Source of the DNA: Eonycteris spelaea
Lineage: Eukaryota > Chordata > Mammalia > Chiroptera > Pteropodidae
Assembly (NCBI GenBank): GCA_003508835.1
Contig: PUFA01000210.1
Span: 500,501-564,500 of the forward strand
Length of the DNA stretch: 64,000 nucleotides
Direction of reading: 5' to 3'
In this document: positions 52,581-63,740 of the stretch, piece by piece
Layout of the letters: each line of letters begins with the position of its first letter
Position numbering within the stretch: the first letter of the stretch is position 1
Translations under genes and position numbers: made by a program
The notes under the pieces: generated by a model
The model's input: only the letters and a program-made list of their open reading frames with translations
Databases searched by the model: none
What the model was told of the DNA's origin: nothing

Positions 52581-54544
52581 ATGTTGCCTCAAAAGATGTC
52601 TCTGCCTTCGTCTTGCTTTATGCATGGTTGCACAGCATCCTGGCGAGTGAATGAATGAGCCAACCAGGAAGCAACATAAGCAGCTTCTGAACAAGCTCAA
52701 GACAACCTATAGGAAACACTCGGCAGCCTGGAAGCATCAAGAAGGATACTTGTTTGGGATTTTCCAGACAACTGAAGGTTTATTTCTTAAAGTCCTCCAC
52801 GGCTGTTTGAACAGCAGCAGCAGAATGCTTCCTGTCTTCCTAAGTGAATGATCGGAAACCTCCTGTGATGTCCTCTCCTTGGCCCACCCCCTGTGCCCTC
52901 GCTGCGCCTTCTGGGGAAGCCCAAACCCCCTTCTCTCTTATCGATTCTAATCACCCGAGGCCAAGGTACCCGATACTGAGCCTGTTAGAGATGGTATAAA
53001 ATTAAAGAAGCTCGAAGTAAGAGCCTAGGCATTTCCCTTATGAGAAGGTTCATAAACTTTAGGGCAAAGATTTTGTGACTTATGCTTTGACTGCTCAGAG
53101 ATTTTTAAAACCTGTTATCTTTCTACTATGTTTATATTAGGTTGGATTTATGGGGTTACTGTGCAGCTAAATCACATGCTGGTGAAGAAGGCATTTTTTT
53201 TTTTTTTTGTCATAGAAACTATGGCATATTTGCTGGGAGGCTGGCAGTGAAGTGGTAGGTTGGTAAAAGCATTTTATCTACTAGTTTGCTTTCAAAAGCG
53301 TCTCAGGGAAAGTCTCTGATTCAGTATTTTAAGCCACAAGAAGGCAATTTCACCACGAGAAGGGCCTCTCTGACAGGATTTTGCACATCGGTCTTGAGGA
53401 AGCATCCAAGGCAGCCCTTATTCACCAGTTTCCCCCTCCCCTTTGCCCTGGAGGGAGCTCGCTCTTTACTCTGCCAGAAACAGAGCTGCTTTTGTGTTTT
53501 CTTCTGAGGGAAGACCTTGCAGCAGCCCAACAGAGGGCCCTCCCAGCAAATCTCGCCTTGAGAGGGCTTTCATGGTCCCCTCCATGCAGAAGGAGAATCA
53601 CCTATGTCAGCTGATGACTCCCGCCAGCTCTTCTGCTGGCAGGTGCCAGGTGGAGACAGCTGCTCAGGAGAGAGATTGTTCTGGGTAGTTACTGCCAGCA
53701 AGGGAACCTCATTTTATCTACCCACCATCAGAGTAATCTGTCCTCTGCTGGAGGTACCTCGGAGGAGCAATGAGCAAGTGCAGCAGATGGCAGTGCAGCC
53801 CGGTGACTCTGGGTGACTCGGCTGGAGATGGAGGTGGCCAGCCTGTGTTGGGAGGCTGCAGGCACTGTGAAGCGATGAACTCAGGAAGCCTCCCCACCCT
53901 CCCCTGGTTATGGTGAAATTGGGCCTCCTTCAGGAGAGGCACAGTTTTCCTACTTGGTTTGTTCTCAGATTGGTGTTACACCCTGGAGCCAAATTAGTGG
54001 CTAAGAACAATTGAAAATAAATGCTTTTTCAGCATCCCACTGTGATCCGGGATCCAGGTGGGGACACCAGCCTGGTTGCCTTCTCCACTGAGCCATCCCT
54101 CTGCAGAGAGCGAGCATCCCAGCCAATCAGCCCAGCCAGAATCTTCATAGTCACCCTATGCTGCGCACATCTGCCTCACCTCAGTTAAGCAAGCTGGAGC
54201 CCTGTTAAGTTATTTATGAAACAATATTCAGGACCAGCCCCTGGAGGCGAGTTAGGAATAATGAATGGGTACTGCTACTCGGATTCGCCTGCTAATTAGG
54301 GCCTGGGGCTGGCCTGCTGGAGCTGGGCTCTCTCCCTGTGGGGCTGGATGCTAGGAGGCTTCCTCTCAAGAAGGTACCCTTCTCTGAGACGTGGGTGGCT
54401 GTTGGCTTGGCAGGGACTTCAGAGTATTTTCCCTACCTCCAGCACTAGTCAGGGAGGTGGCTGACCCGTACCTCACCCCTATCTGGATGTACCTGCTTGA
54501 AGTGGGGAGGCCCTCCTCCGTAGTCTCTACATACCTGCTGGATC
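52581..54544. other. Unique sequence, one candidate conserved block
   Basis: No exon or clear repeat. A 15-T run lies at 53194-53208. The block 54190-54310 (aagttatttatgaaacaata, then gcctgctaattagggcctgg) is non-repetitive with homeodomain-like cores. Confidence 0.38.
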
Positions 54545-54650
54545 ACACTTAAGCTCTCAATCCATTGGTGTCTGTCTCTCCCATTAGACTGTGAGCTGCC
54601 TGAGGGCAGACATCTGGGTTCTCCAACTCAGTAAAGGATCTGCACTCAAA
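54545..54650 (+). mobile_element. L2 LINE 3' end fragment, sense
   Basis: 'cccattagactgtgagctgc' and 'ctgagggcagacatctgggt' are the L2 3' end. Confidence 0.65.
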
Positions 54651-55511
54651 ACACATCTTGTAAACGATGAAGGTACCACTGGCCTGGCTTCCAACTCTGG
54701 ATATGTCTCCATCCCTCTCAATCTGTTCCTGCAAGAGCGAAAGGAGGAGGTCGAAATAAATGATCCTTAAGTTTCCACCCAGGTTTACACATGGCTGGTT
54801 CTGACCCACTGGCTCCCCACCGCTCTGGGCTGGTTCCTCCAGAAGGGCAGTGCCTACTGTGGCTGAGGTCCCCTCTGCCCTGATGACCCTGGCTTGGTCA
54901 TCATGCAGGGTTCTAGTTTGGATCTTGCACTCTGGTGGCCAGATACTGTCCCCTGCCTGTGCTATTTCCCCTTGGTACATCCTCCCTCTGTCACCCTTGT
55001 GAGTCACACAGTTGAAAATTTCCTCCCAAGAAAGCCACATGGAAAAGGAGGACTCGCTGGCACAAAGTGATGCATTTGTTCTGTCCTGGGGCACACCTCC
55101 TGGGAAGGATGCGTTCACTTTCTTTCTGGCCCGGACCCCTCTCTACACAGGAAATGAAGGGCCCCTTCATTTGAACCAAGGAAAGACCTACAGCCATCAC
55201 ACCCTGGATCACACTGCCTCTGTTTAGGGGAGCGGGATGGGCTGGGTCTCTCTGTGTCTCTGTACCTGGTGCAGACCTGCTCTTGCTCTCTGCGAAACAA
55301 CAACAATCATATTTACTTTCGTGAGAGAAAGAATTTTAACTTTCCAAAGTATATAAGTATTTTACTTCATTTTTACAATATGTCTGTGTAGCAGTCAAAA
55401 CAGGAATGGCATCTTGATTTATTTGAGGCCCAATATTTATTGGTGTCTAGTCCAAGATTTCTTGGCATCTTAGAACTTTCTAGCTGAATGTGAGCCTCTG
55501 GAATATCTCAT
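54651..55511. other. Unique sequence with a 189-codon minus-strand open frame
   Basis: The minus-strand frame 54549-55118 is open for 189 codons. Its last part overlaps the L2 piece, which argues against a conserved protein. I do not recognise its translation: no signal peptide and no domain are evident. Not called as a gene. Confidence 0.35.
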
Positions 55512-55648
55512 CCACTGATTCTTAACCTCTCTGGGGACTTGGATAGCTTTGAAATGGTGGTAAAATTTGTAAATTTTGCTACAGAAAAATATACACACAA
55601 ACGCGTTCTGGATAAAATCTCAAGGGGTTTGTGGACTCCTAAAACCTT
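55512..55648. mobile_element. Ancient DNA-transposon-type repeat
   Basis: 'ctgattcttaacctctctgg', 'aaaatatacacacaaacgcg' and 'caaggggtttgtggactcct' match a common old mammalian MITE that reads ttcttaacct...ggggtttacggacc. I cannot name the subfamily with certainty. Confidence 0.5.
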
Positions 55649-55669
55649 AAGATTCCTCTTGTTCTGATC

Positions 55670-55775
55670 AGTTCAATAGATGAAGAAATTGAGGCCAAAA
55701 GAGTTAGGGTGACACACATAGTGTCAAAGGGCTGTGAGGACCAGGACTGGCTCCTAGGCCTTGTCTAAAACCCTT
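55670..55775 (-). mobile_element. MIR SINE fragment, antisense
   Basis: 'caatagatgaagaaattgag' and 'ggaccaggactggctcctag' give the antisense MIR core and head. Confidence 0.55.
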
Positions 55776-56264
55776 TCCAACACACCGAGCTGCTTGCCTT
55801 TGCATGGATTAGGAATCGCTAATTCCCATCTCCTTCTAGATTTCCTGCTCGTCGTTTTATTGCTGTGGATACGTTCCTTGACCATCTTTCATTTCAGACT
55901 AGCGAGAGGCCCAATTCTCTACCAGTCACCTATCACCAGTTAAAAAAAATTTTTTTCCTTTTCTTTTTTGTCCTAGATTGGGTCTCATTTTCCAGCATCA
56001 GCCCTCTGGAGTGACCGAGGCCCAGATGGTCCCACAGGAAAGTTGCCTCCACTGTCAGCAGACTGGCCTGGGACCCTAGCCCCTTTCTCCCCGGCAGCCC
56101 TCCCTTTGCATCTCCCCACTGTGGCTTCGGACACTTGGGGTTCCCTGCTCTCTTTGGGCCACCTTATTCTCTCCTCGGCCGTCGGCTACTCCTTTTCCTG
56201 CTCTTGAACGTCCAAGGTTCTTTCCCCCCCCTGATAAAAATTGGGAGAATTTAGTGGTGATATA
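55776..56264. other. Unique sequence, nothing coding recognised
   Basis: No exon or repeat recognised. Confidence 0.4.
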
Positions 56265-56770
56265 TATTCTGGTAAAATCCACATAAAATTTACCATCTGA
56301 ACCATTTTAAGGGTACAGTTCGGTAGCAGTGTTACTTTCATGTTGTTGTGTGACCATCACCACTCTCCATCTATAGCACTTTTTCATCTTGGAAAACTGA
56401 AACTCTGCATCTATTAAATCATAATTCCCCATCTCCCGTCCCCCAACCTGGGGCACCCATCTTTCTACCTTCTGTCTTCATAAATCTGACTAGTGTAGCT
56501 CCTCATGTGTGTGGAACCGTATCGTATTTGTCCTTTTGTTAGTGAATTATTTCATTGATCATCATGTCCTCTTGTGTCAGAATTTCCTTCCTTTTTGAGG
56601 CTGAATGATAGTTCATTATACGTTCACAGCGCAGTTTTTGTTTATCCATTCATCTGCAAATGGACCCTTGGGTTGGCTCTTGCTGCTGTGAACAGTGGTT
56701 TACAAATTACCTCTTCAAGTCCCTGCTTTCAGTTCCTTTGGGTATATACTCAGAAGTGGAGGGAATTTTA
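56265..56770 (-). mobile_element. Old L1 LINE 3' end, antisense
   Basis: 'ctggtaaaatccacataaaa', 'tttaccatctgaaccatttt', 'tttttgaggctgaatgatag' and 'cctttgggtatatactcaga' give the antisense L1M 3' end, the same region as the copy at 19.7-20.3 kb. Confidence 0.9.
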
Positions 56771-56824
56771 AGGTGGCTTAATTATTCTCTGTTCTCCCTC
56801 AACTCTATTTTTATTTTATTCTTA

Positions 56825-57235
56825 AACTGACATCTTTTACGCAACTCTTGACCTCACTGGATCTGTGGCACATGCCACAAAAGGCACTTTCTCAGAGAAA
56901 AAAGGGCTCTCGAGGCTCTTTCCTGTCCCCTCTCTCACACTCCCCTCCCCTCCCCAGTCACTTTTGCTCCCTCATCATGCTATGTTTTTCTTCTTAGTGC
57001 TTATTACATCTTGACATTATAAATGTATCGTATAATATATATATATATATGTATATGTATATATATATATTTATAGATTGTTTCTCCATTAGATGTGAGC
57101 TCCGTGAAAGCAGGGACTGTTCTGTTTTGTTCATTGTTATATCTCTGATGTGAGGCACAGTGCCTGATGTGTATACCTAAGACATAATTATTAAGTTATT
57201 ATTAGTAATAAATGGAATAAATGGATGATTGAATG
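56825..57235 (+). mobile_element. L2 LINE 3' part, sense, with a TA microsatellite
   Basis: 'ttagtgcttattacatcttg', 'ccattagatgtgagctccgt', 'gaaagcagggactgttctgt' and 'gaggcacagtgcctgatgtg' follow the L2 3' end. A TA array lies inside at 57030-57074. Confidence 0.65.
57030..57074 (+). repeat. (TA)n microsatellite
   Basis: About 20 TA units with two GTA interruptions. Cruciform-prone and probably polymorphic. Confidence 0.93.
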
Positions 57236-57244
57236 ACCGAATAG

Positions 57245-57395
57245 ATAATCAAGGTACTGAACCTTCCCACGAGGAGCTTATAGTCTGGTAGGGAGAGAGA
57301 AGCATTAAAACTGTAATATAAGGGAAAATATAGGGGCCTGAGAGGTGTGTACCAGCGTATTGTGAGAGTGCTGGAGAGTGACCCAGAAGCACCTC
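57245..57395 (-). mobile_element. L2 LINE fragment, antisense
   Basis: 'acgaggagcttatagtctgg' and 'tagggagagagaagcattaa' match antisense L2 near its 3' end. Confidence 0.55.
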
Positions 57396-57424
57396 TGTGC
57401 ACTGGGCAGGTTTTTATCAACATC

Positions 57425-57630
57425 GATAAAAAGTCCCACATCACTGAGTAGCTTTAAATTCATTTTCTCATAGTCTTCCCACAACATCACACTCGATATT
57501 CTTATCACCAGTTTTCTAGTGTGGAATCCAAGATCCAGAGAGATTCAGGAAATTGCCCAAAGCCACATGGCTCAGATGTAAGGTGGATCTGAAGTCGGGT
57601 CTGGTTGCCTATCAAGTCCAACCTCTCTTT
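57425..57630 (-). mobile_element. MIR SINE, antisense
   Basis: 'attttctcatagtcttccca', 'tccaagatccagagagattc' and 'tgcccaaagccacatggctc' give an antisense MIR. Confidence 0.62.
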
Positions 57631-57649
57631 TATCAATTATTTTTCTTTT

Positions 57650-58200
57650 CTTTATTAGGTTTCTTATCAAAAATTACAAACGTGGCAGTGCTCATTGCGA
57701 ACCAGAAACGAGGCAAAGATATGCTCAAAATGGTGAGCCTTCATCCCTCTTTTCTGGTTCTCCCATCACCACCAGTATGAACATTCCTGGCTGTTCCTTC
57801 CACTCTAGCGATGCTCACACAAACACATGCAAATGGTAAATTCATTCTAGCGTCTTCTCTGTTTTCACAAAAATGGGATCACACCGCACATACCACTCTG
57901 CTCCTTACTTTTCTTACTGTGAGCATATGGCCAGCTCGCGTGGCAAATGATAACAGATTCAACTTATTCTTTTTATGGTAGAGTTGTGTCCCAAGTTATC
58001 CGGCCATTCCCCTATTGGTGGACATCAAGGTTGTCTTGCATATCTTCCCACTGTAGATGCTGCCCCATTATTCTTATGCACTGCTAGTTCCTTTCTATAG
58101 GATACATTCTCAAATTGGGACTGCTCAGTCAAAGTATATGTGGTGTGTATTTTTAATGGTGATAGATACTACCGCTTCCCCAAAACATGATAGCAACCCA
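57650..58200 (-). mobile_element. Old L1 LINE 3' end, antisense
   Basis: 'atcaaaaattacaaacgtgg', 'tccctattggtggacatcaa'-like text at 58010, 'tataggatacattctcaaat' and 'ggactgctcagtcaaagtat' match an L1ME-type 3' end in antisense. A false exon appears at 57658-57733 because an AG and a GT flank it. Confidence 0.75.
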
Positions 58201-58424
58201 GTGTTATGCTTTTAACCACTGAAGTTTCGGCCCAAAGACCGCCCCTCATTCTTCCTTTCCCTCTTCTCTTTAGAGCCCAGTGCTCTCAGGCTTGGCCCAG
58301 CCTCTTCTCACCTGGCCCAGGACTCCCCAGAAAGCTTGGAAGGACACCTCTTCCTTCTCTAACCCTGTGGCCACATGGGCCCCGGACATTGCTCTGTCCT
58401 CTCCCTTGGCCAGTGAGAACTGGC

Positions 58425-58545
58425 TGTCAGGGAACCTGGATTATAGTCCTAACTCTGGTTGACTTTGGGCAAGACACTTAACTTTTCTGTGTATTGGGTT
58501 TATAGATGGGAGGTTTTGGGGTCAGATGCTCTTTAAAGCCCTCCC
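58425..58545 (+). mobile_element. MIR SINE
   Basis: 'aacctggattatagtcctaa', 'tttgggcaagacacttaact' and 'tttctgtgtattgggtttat' give a plus-strand MIR. Confidence 0.65.
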
Positions 58546-58714
58546 TCTCCAGCTGACCTTCCCAGGTTTCAGACACTCCCTGAGCTCGCTCTTAGGTGGA
58601 ACACTGGGGTCTGTCTGCTCTGGGATGGGTTGGGGGAATGCTGTGGAGGACATAATAGATACTAGGCTAACTTTCCTCAAAAGGCCTCCCTGCTGCTTCG
58701 ACTGCTGCTTCTAT

Positions 58715-58865
58715 AGGGACATAGTGTGTAAGGTGGGGATTCTGGAGTCAGATTGAATCAGACCCGGGTTAGAACCCAGCTCAGCTGTGTACCAGCCCTG
58801 TGGCCTTGGGCAGCTTGCCTTACCTCTCTGCACCTTGATTTCCACATCTGGTAAACAAGCAAGAG
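58715..58865 (+). mobile_element. MIR SINE
   Basis: 'gattctggagtcagattgaa', 'acccgggttagaacccagct' and 'gtggccttgggcagcttgcc' give a clear plus-strand MIR. Confidence 0.8.
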
Positions 58866-58887
58866 AAAATGGCCTCGATACTCCAGA

Positions 58888-59100
58888 ACAGTGCTGTCCA
58901 GTACAGCCGTCTGCCACGGTGGAGGTGGGTTCGATCAGAGCCTCCCAGCACAACAATCACTGGCCACATGCGGCTCTTGAGCAGTTGAAATGTGGCTGGT
59001 GAGGGTGAAGACTGAATTTTAAATTTTCTTTAATTTTAAGTCATTAAGAGTTGAATTTAAAAAGCTGCATGTGGCTAGTGGCTACCTCATTGGACTATGT
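58888..59100. mobile_element. hAT-Charlie MITE (MER3/MER33-like)
   Basis: It starts 'cagtgctgtccagtacagcc', then 'ttgagcagttgaaatgtggc', 'actgaattttaaattttctt', and ends 'gtggctagtggctacctcat' 'tggacta'. Structure and order fit a MER3/MER33/MER58-type element. Confidence 0.8.
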
Positions 59101-59119
59101 AGCTATAGAGGATGAAAAT

Positions 59120-59205
59120 GGGATATAGCAATTTACTATGTGGAAAGTGCTTAGCTAGCCCAGTGTCTGGCACATAGTAAGCGCTCAATAAGTGTTTGCT
59201 ATTTT
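59120..59205 (+). mobile_element. MIR SINE 3' end
   Basis: 'gtggaaagtgcttagctagc' and 'gtctggcacatagtaagcgc' 'tcaataagtg' are the MIR tail. Confidence 0.6.
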
Positions 59206-60170
59206 TAGGTCTTGTGTGTCTTGCTTTCTGGCCCACCGCCCCTAATGGCTCTCAGTGACACCCCACACTGGCTATCCCAGAGTCACCTGGGGGAGGGCGG
59301 AGAGGGGAGGTGTTGCTGCGGTGGTGGTGCCTGTCTGTAATGAGCCTCTCACTCAGTGTTTCTGGTCTGCTACCTTCCCTGGAGGGTCATGTGAGCCGGA
59401 GTGGTATGTGGCCTGCTTTGCAAGTGATTAACATGGTGTAAGCAATCTACACGGAGAGAAAAACCCTCCGTTGGTATTCCATTATTCTATTAGAGTTTCA
59501 GAGCCGGGATTAAGTGGACACGATTTCTTCCTATGGACCATTAATTTTGTTTTATTGCTGGTCTGATGGCCATTACCCTTTTTTGCCAATGCATTCCCCC
59601 ATTAGGTTTGTACAATTAACAAAATATGTGCTGTTAGGGCTTTGATAGGAACAGTGGGATAGAAATAACGGGAGGGGGTGCAGCACCACTGAGTTGGGGG
59701 CGGGGAGAGGCTGGACCCAGGGGTGGGGCCTCAGGAAGGAATGGGGCGGGGCTTCTTCAGCACCTGCCCTATAGCCCTTGTCATTTCTGGAGAACAGCCC
59801 TGAGGCCTTGGTCAGCTCCCTTGGGCTGAGAGTGAGGAGATGCCAGGGGAGAGGGAAGGACACTGGATAGGCCTGCCTGGTGGTGCTGGCCTTCCTCTGG
59901 ATCCCCTCCTTCAGCCTCCAGCTGGGAACAGAATGAGCCACTCCACCTAACCCACCCCATGCCGTCACCTTGAACTTGAAATTCCTTGGTAGGCGATGTG
60001 TGTCCACCTCTAGGTGTCTGGCCCTGTGATGGGAGGGACTTCCGGGTGACGCCTGCCCTCTTTCTATGGGACAGACAGGAGGACCTGTGCAGGGAGCAGC
60101 CGGTACTCAGCGTCAATGATTGCCATGTGGAAATGCAAGATTGGTCTTATTAGGTCATCTAATTATTAAG
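59206..60170. other. Unique sequence with a candidate conserved block
   Basis: The block 59400-59640 is AT-leaning, complex and non-repetitive (gcaagtgattaacatggtgt, ggaccattaattttgtttta, gtttgtacaattaacaaaat), typical of conserved non-coding DNA. No exon recognised. Confidence 0.38.
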
Positions 60171-60200
60171 AAAAGTTAGAAATCTGGATTTCTAACTTTT
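60171..60200. repeat. Perfect inverted repeat, 14-bp arms, 2-base spacer
   Basis: AAAAGTTAGAAATC, then TG, then GATTTCTAACTTTT. All 14 pairs match. It lies at the end of an AT-rich unique stretch (60110-60210) that includes tctaattattaag. It could extrude a cruciform or be a dimer binding site. Confidence 0.95.
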
Positions 60201-62119
60201 AGATGTTGGCAAAATATATAAAAACACTGGACAGGGGAGAGTCGACCTAGGGACTGACTGCCAGCTGACCACCTCTGCCAGGAAATTAGGAGTCATCGAA
60301 GGTTTTAGAAAGATCCTGCGATCTGGGGAGGTGGTGAATGGGCAAAAATGGGGTGAGGTTGCAGGCCAGGAGACCAATTAAGGGCCGGGGAAGAGAAAGA
60401 AAGCCTGAGGCAGGTCAGTGGCATGAGATGGGAAGAAGCAGTGACATTCCTGGTGGAGAATCAGCAAGTCTTGGTGTGTTCACACCTCAGAGGATGTCCA
60501 CAGGCCAGGCAAGTTGCTTTGTGAGCAGGGCTTCTGTCCTCAGAAGTGTGAGCCCTGGGAGCTCACGCTTCTCAGCGTATGTAAGAACTCATGGTTCTCA
60601 TTCCCATCTGGTATAGACAGGTCATGAGTGTCTCCAATTCTTTCTCCCACACAGGCAAATCATTGAAGTTAGCCTACCAGCGCCAACAGTCCTTACAGGC
60701 TTTTCTCTACACACCTGTACTTACAAGTACAGGCCCAAGATTAGAGTCCCGGGCCTGGGCTGGGCCTAGGGAGTATGGCAGAGGGAGCTTTCCCACTGTC
60801 TCTGCAACCGGGTGCCCAGCACTGCCTCTGGCCCGGGAGGCCAATGGGCGTGGAATTAGCATTGGTCCTTACCAGGGTTTGAGGAAGCCTGTGCCGTACC
60901 CTTAGTGCTGAGTGGGTAAGTGTCTCAGAGCCAAGTATTTAATGCCAGGTAGTAAGTTAATGACAGAGTCAGGGCATGGTCCACATCTGGTGACGCCCTG
61001 GTCTGCTGCTCTCTGTGTTAGACCCATGGCCTGCTAAGCCCAAGCTCACGCTCCCTAGCCTTGCAGCTTACCTGGATGAGCTTCATGGGCACTTACTCAG
61101 CTGTCCTTGAGCACATGCTACCTCCTATGGGAAGCTTTCTCTGTCCTCCTTCCCACTTCTTTTCCAAACAGACATGAGCATTCAACAACTTCCTCCTCGT
61201 TTACCATTTCTTCAGTTTCCTCATATTTACAATGTGGATGGTCAGTCTCATTTATGGTTCCGTTTTACTTTCATGATGAATAAGACAAGCCTGAGTTTAA
61301 ATTTTGGCTGTATAATACTGTGGCTGCTTGTCTGAAGGCCTCTGACATGGTCAATAGCTATCCAGGACCACAAACTGTTGACTTTTTGGAAGGGCCTAAA
61401 ATATCGTGCAGCATGGGTCAGTGCCAGTCCAGGAAGACTTTCCACTGGATTATGGTCATGTGTGAAAAAATGGCAATGTGGAGAGGTTGTATGTGCACAT
61501 GTGCATGCCAACACGTGTGTATGTGTGTGTGAGAAAGAAGCAGACACAGAGACAGAGAGATTGAAAGTGTTTTTCATGATGCCCTATTTAACTCAAAGAA
61601 CTATCCTTTTGCTTCTCCATACTTTTGGGTGTTGAACTACTTTATGAAATGATAGTGAAAGAAGACACTATTAATGTTTTACCCGTATGTAAGTTCGTAA
61701 ACCCTCTCATTCTCCGAATGCGTTTTAACACCATGCTGATGCGTGAAACCACGTCCCGGAGACCATGCCTGGGAGGCAGCTCTTCCCTGGTGCAGGATTC
61801 TCCTGCCGGTGTTGGCGAGCTCGCTGCCTTCTGAAGGGGCCTCACTCACTTTTGGATGGTTCTTACGGCCAGAGTCTTCTGTCGTACATTGAATTGGAGA
61901 TTGGCTTCCTCTAACATCCATCGACAAGTCCTAATCCAGTCCGTGGTCCAGAGTAACACAGTTCCTCTTTCATAGTTTCTTCAGACATTTGGAGGACCAC
62001 CATGCGGGAGAAGAGTCACTGCTTTAGCCAGTAGAACTAGGACCAATGCGTGACATTAGAGAGGGACGAATGAAGGTATAACTTTAGTTTCTTCCATATC
62101 TTCTACTTCACAGCCTCCT
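60201..62119. other. Unique sequence, nothing coding recognised
   Basis: No exon recognised. Very weak MIR-like text at 60930-60985 and L2-like text at 61080-61160. A short TG-rich stretch lies at 61490-61530. Confidence 0.4.
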
Positions 62120-62380
62120 AATAAAGAAAATAACAGCGATAGCTAACATTCGGCGAGTGCTTATTTTGTGCAAGGCACCGTTCTGAGCACTTCACAGAAT
62201 GAGAAATGATTCGGTCCTCACAACTAACTTCCGAAGGTAGAGCCCTTATCATCCCCATTTTACAGATGAAAACCCGAGGCATAGCGAAGTTAAGTAACTT
62301 GCCCCTGGTCATACTGCTAGTAAGTGCTGGAGCTGTGCAGTCTGATTCCAGAGCTTGCGGTTCTAACTGCTGATTTTTTT
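62120..62380 (-). mobile_element. MIR SINE, near full length, antisense
   Basis: Very clear antisense MIR: 'gctaacattcggcgagtgct', 'caaggcaccgttctgagcac', 'atccccattttacagatgaa', 'gttaagtaacttgcccctgg', 'tctgattccagagcttgcgg'. Confidence 0.88.
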
Positions 62381-62649
62381 TTTTAACCAGCTCTAACCAC
62401 TAGACATCTTTGCTCATCTTCTGCTTATTGCTGTCAGAGTTATTAAAACGTGATGCCAGAATCGCATCCGTAAGTCCAAAGCGAAGGGACCATTCACGTG
62501 TTGGTTAGACACCGCACGGCTATTAATGCACCTTAGATCGTATTTAATGCATGTGGCAGCTACACTCGGGGTTCATCCTGAGCTTGCACTTAACTCAACC
62601 AGCCTTTGTTTTCAACCAGCTCACCCTAGTCTATGTTTTTGCAATTGAT
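62381..62649. other. Unique sequence, nothing coding recognised
   Basis: No repeat or exon recognised. A block of ten T at 62371-62380 adjoins the MIR. Confidence 0.4.
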
Positions 62650-62870
62650 TTTTGAATGTAAGGGTAGGATTTGGTGTATCTATTCTGTCATTTTTTTACA
62701 TAACACTGAAAAAAATAACAATAGACTTGCAGGTGGACATAAAATAACTTGATGGTTTCCAGTGGTGGGATTGTAGGCGCTTTTTCTTAATTTTCAAAAT
62801 TATTTCCTTTATGGTTGTCAAGACGTTAATGTGTAAGAAATGAAAGCCGATAGAGGAAAAATTGACTTTT
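62650..62870 (+). mobile_element. Possible old L1 3' UTR fragment, sense
   Basis: 'ggtttccagtggtgggattg', 'ctttttcttaattttcaaaa' and 'gacgttaatgtgtaagaaat' resemble an old L1 3' UTR. Weak match. Confidence 0.4.
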
Positions 62871-63209
62871 TAGTTTTATCCTATCCTTTTGGATTATGAA
62901 GAGCTTTATAACACTCTTGAATCCATCTCTCCAGCATGGCAGCTAGCCTCCCCAGCTCTGAAGCATGTGCAAATGGCACGTCTGCCGTATCTTCTTCCAA
63001 GTTGCTGGTGTCGCAACAGATAGTCCCGGAGGGCAGGGATGAAGCACCATTCCATGCAGTTCATTCTGGTAACTCGTACTGAGTTCATGTATGCTCAGTG
63101 GCAATGTGTCAGTACGTTAGAAGAATACAAATTGGAGCTTATTGCCAGCCACGGGCTGGTTCTGAGATGCTGGTTGTGGATTCTGGTTGGAATGAACAGA
63201 GTCCATCAT
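62871..63209. other. Unique sequence, nothing coding recognised
   Basis: No repeat or exon recognised. Confidence 0.4.
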
Positions 63210-63330
63210 TAAACATTTCACCAGACATTTGCTGAGAACTCAATACATGCCAGACACTCTGCTAGGTTCTAGGGCTACAGAGATGCATAAGATGCAGTCC
63301 TTGTCCTCAGCAATCCTCATCCGATGGTCT
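63210..63330 (-). mobile_element. L2 LINE 3' end, antisense
   Basis: 'catttgctgagaactcaata', 'catgccagacactctgctag', 'gttctagggctacagagatg' give the antisense L2 3' end. Confidence 0.72.
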
Positions 63331-63429
63331 GGTCTGGTCTCTGAGGTCATGCAGATGGTAGTAGACAGCCTCAGGGGAAGTGACTTATCCTATTGGGCAT
63401 CATTATGAACAACAGGGACATTTTCTTTC

Positions 63430-63520
63430 CCTGAGCATGTCACTCTACACCCCAAGCCTGAGTCTTTTATCTGAAATTCCACCTCTTTCAAGAGGCTTCT
63501 CTGTCTTAATTAGAAGGAAA
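63430..63520 (+). mobile_element. Possible L2 fragment, sense
   Basis: 'atctgaaattccacctcttt' and 'caagaggcttctctgtctta' resemble the L2 3' coding end. Confidence 0.45.
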
Positions 63521-63584
63521 ATACTAAAGGTAGAGGCCAGGAATGGGTAGGACTTCTCTTCATGTCATTTCCTTATTGAAAAAA

Positions 63585-63740
63585 TCATTAAGAGTAGCTT
63601 TGTATGTGACGGAATGTTACTCGACTTGTGGTGATCACTTTGTAAGGTACATAAGTGTTGAGTCGCTAAGCTGTACACCTGACACTAATATAGTATTGCA
63701 TATCAATGATAATTTAAAAAAAAAAAGAAAAAAGAAAACC
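63585..63740 (+). mobile_element. Laurasiatherian-type L1 3' end with poly-A tail, sense
   Basis: 'gtggtgatcactttgtaagg', 'tacataagtgttgagtcgct' and 'gtacacctgacactaatata' are followed by an A-rich tail at 63714-63738. This terminal sequence is the form I associate with L1s of Laurasiatheria. It has few apparent mutations and is probably the youngest transposon in the window. It is severely 5'-truncated (about 150 bases). Confidence 0.75.

Noticed and set aside
57658..57733. Apparent internal exon flanked by a pyrimidine-rich AG and a GTGAGC donor, open in more than one frame
   Set aside because: The sequence matches the 3' end of an antisense L1ME-type element that continues to about 58200, so the splice-like ends are coincidental.
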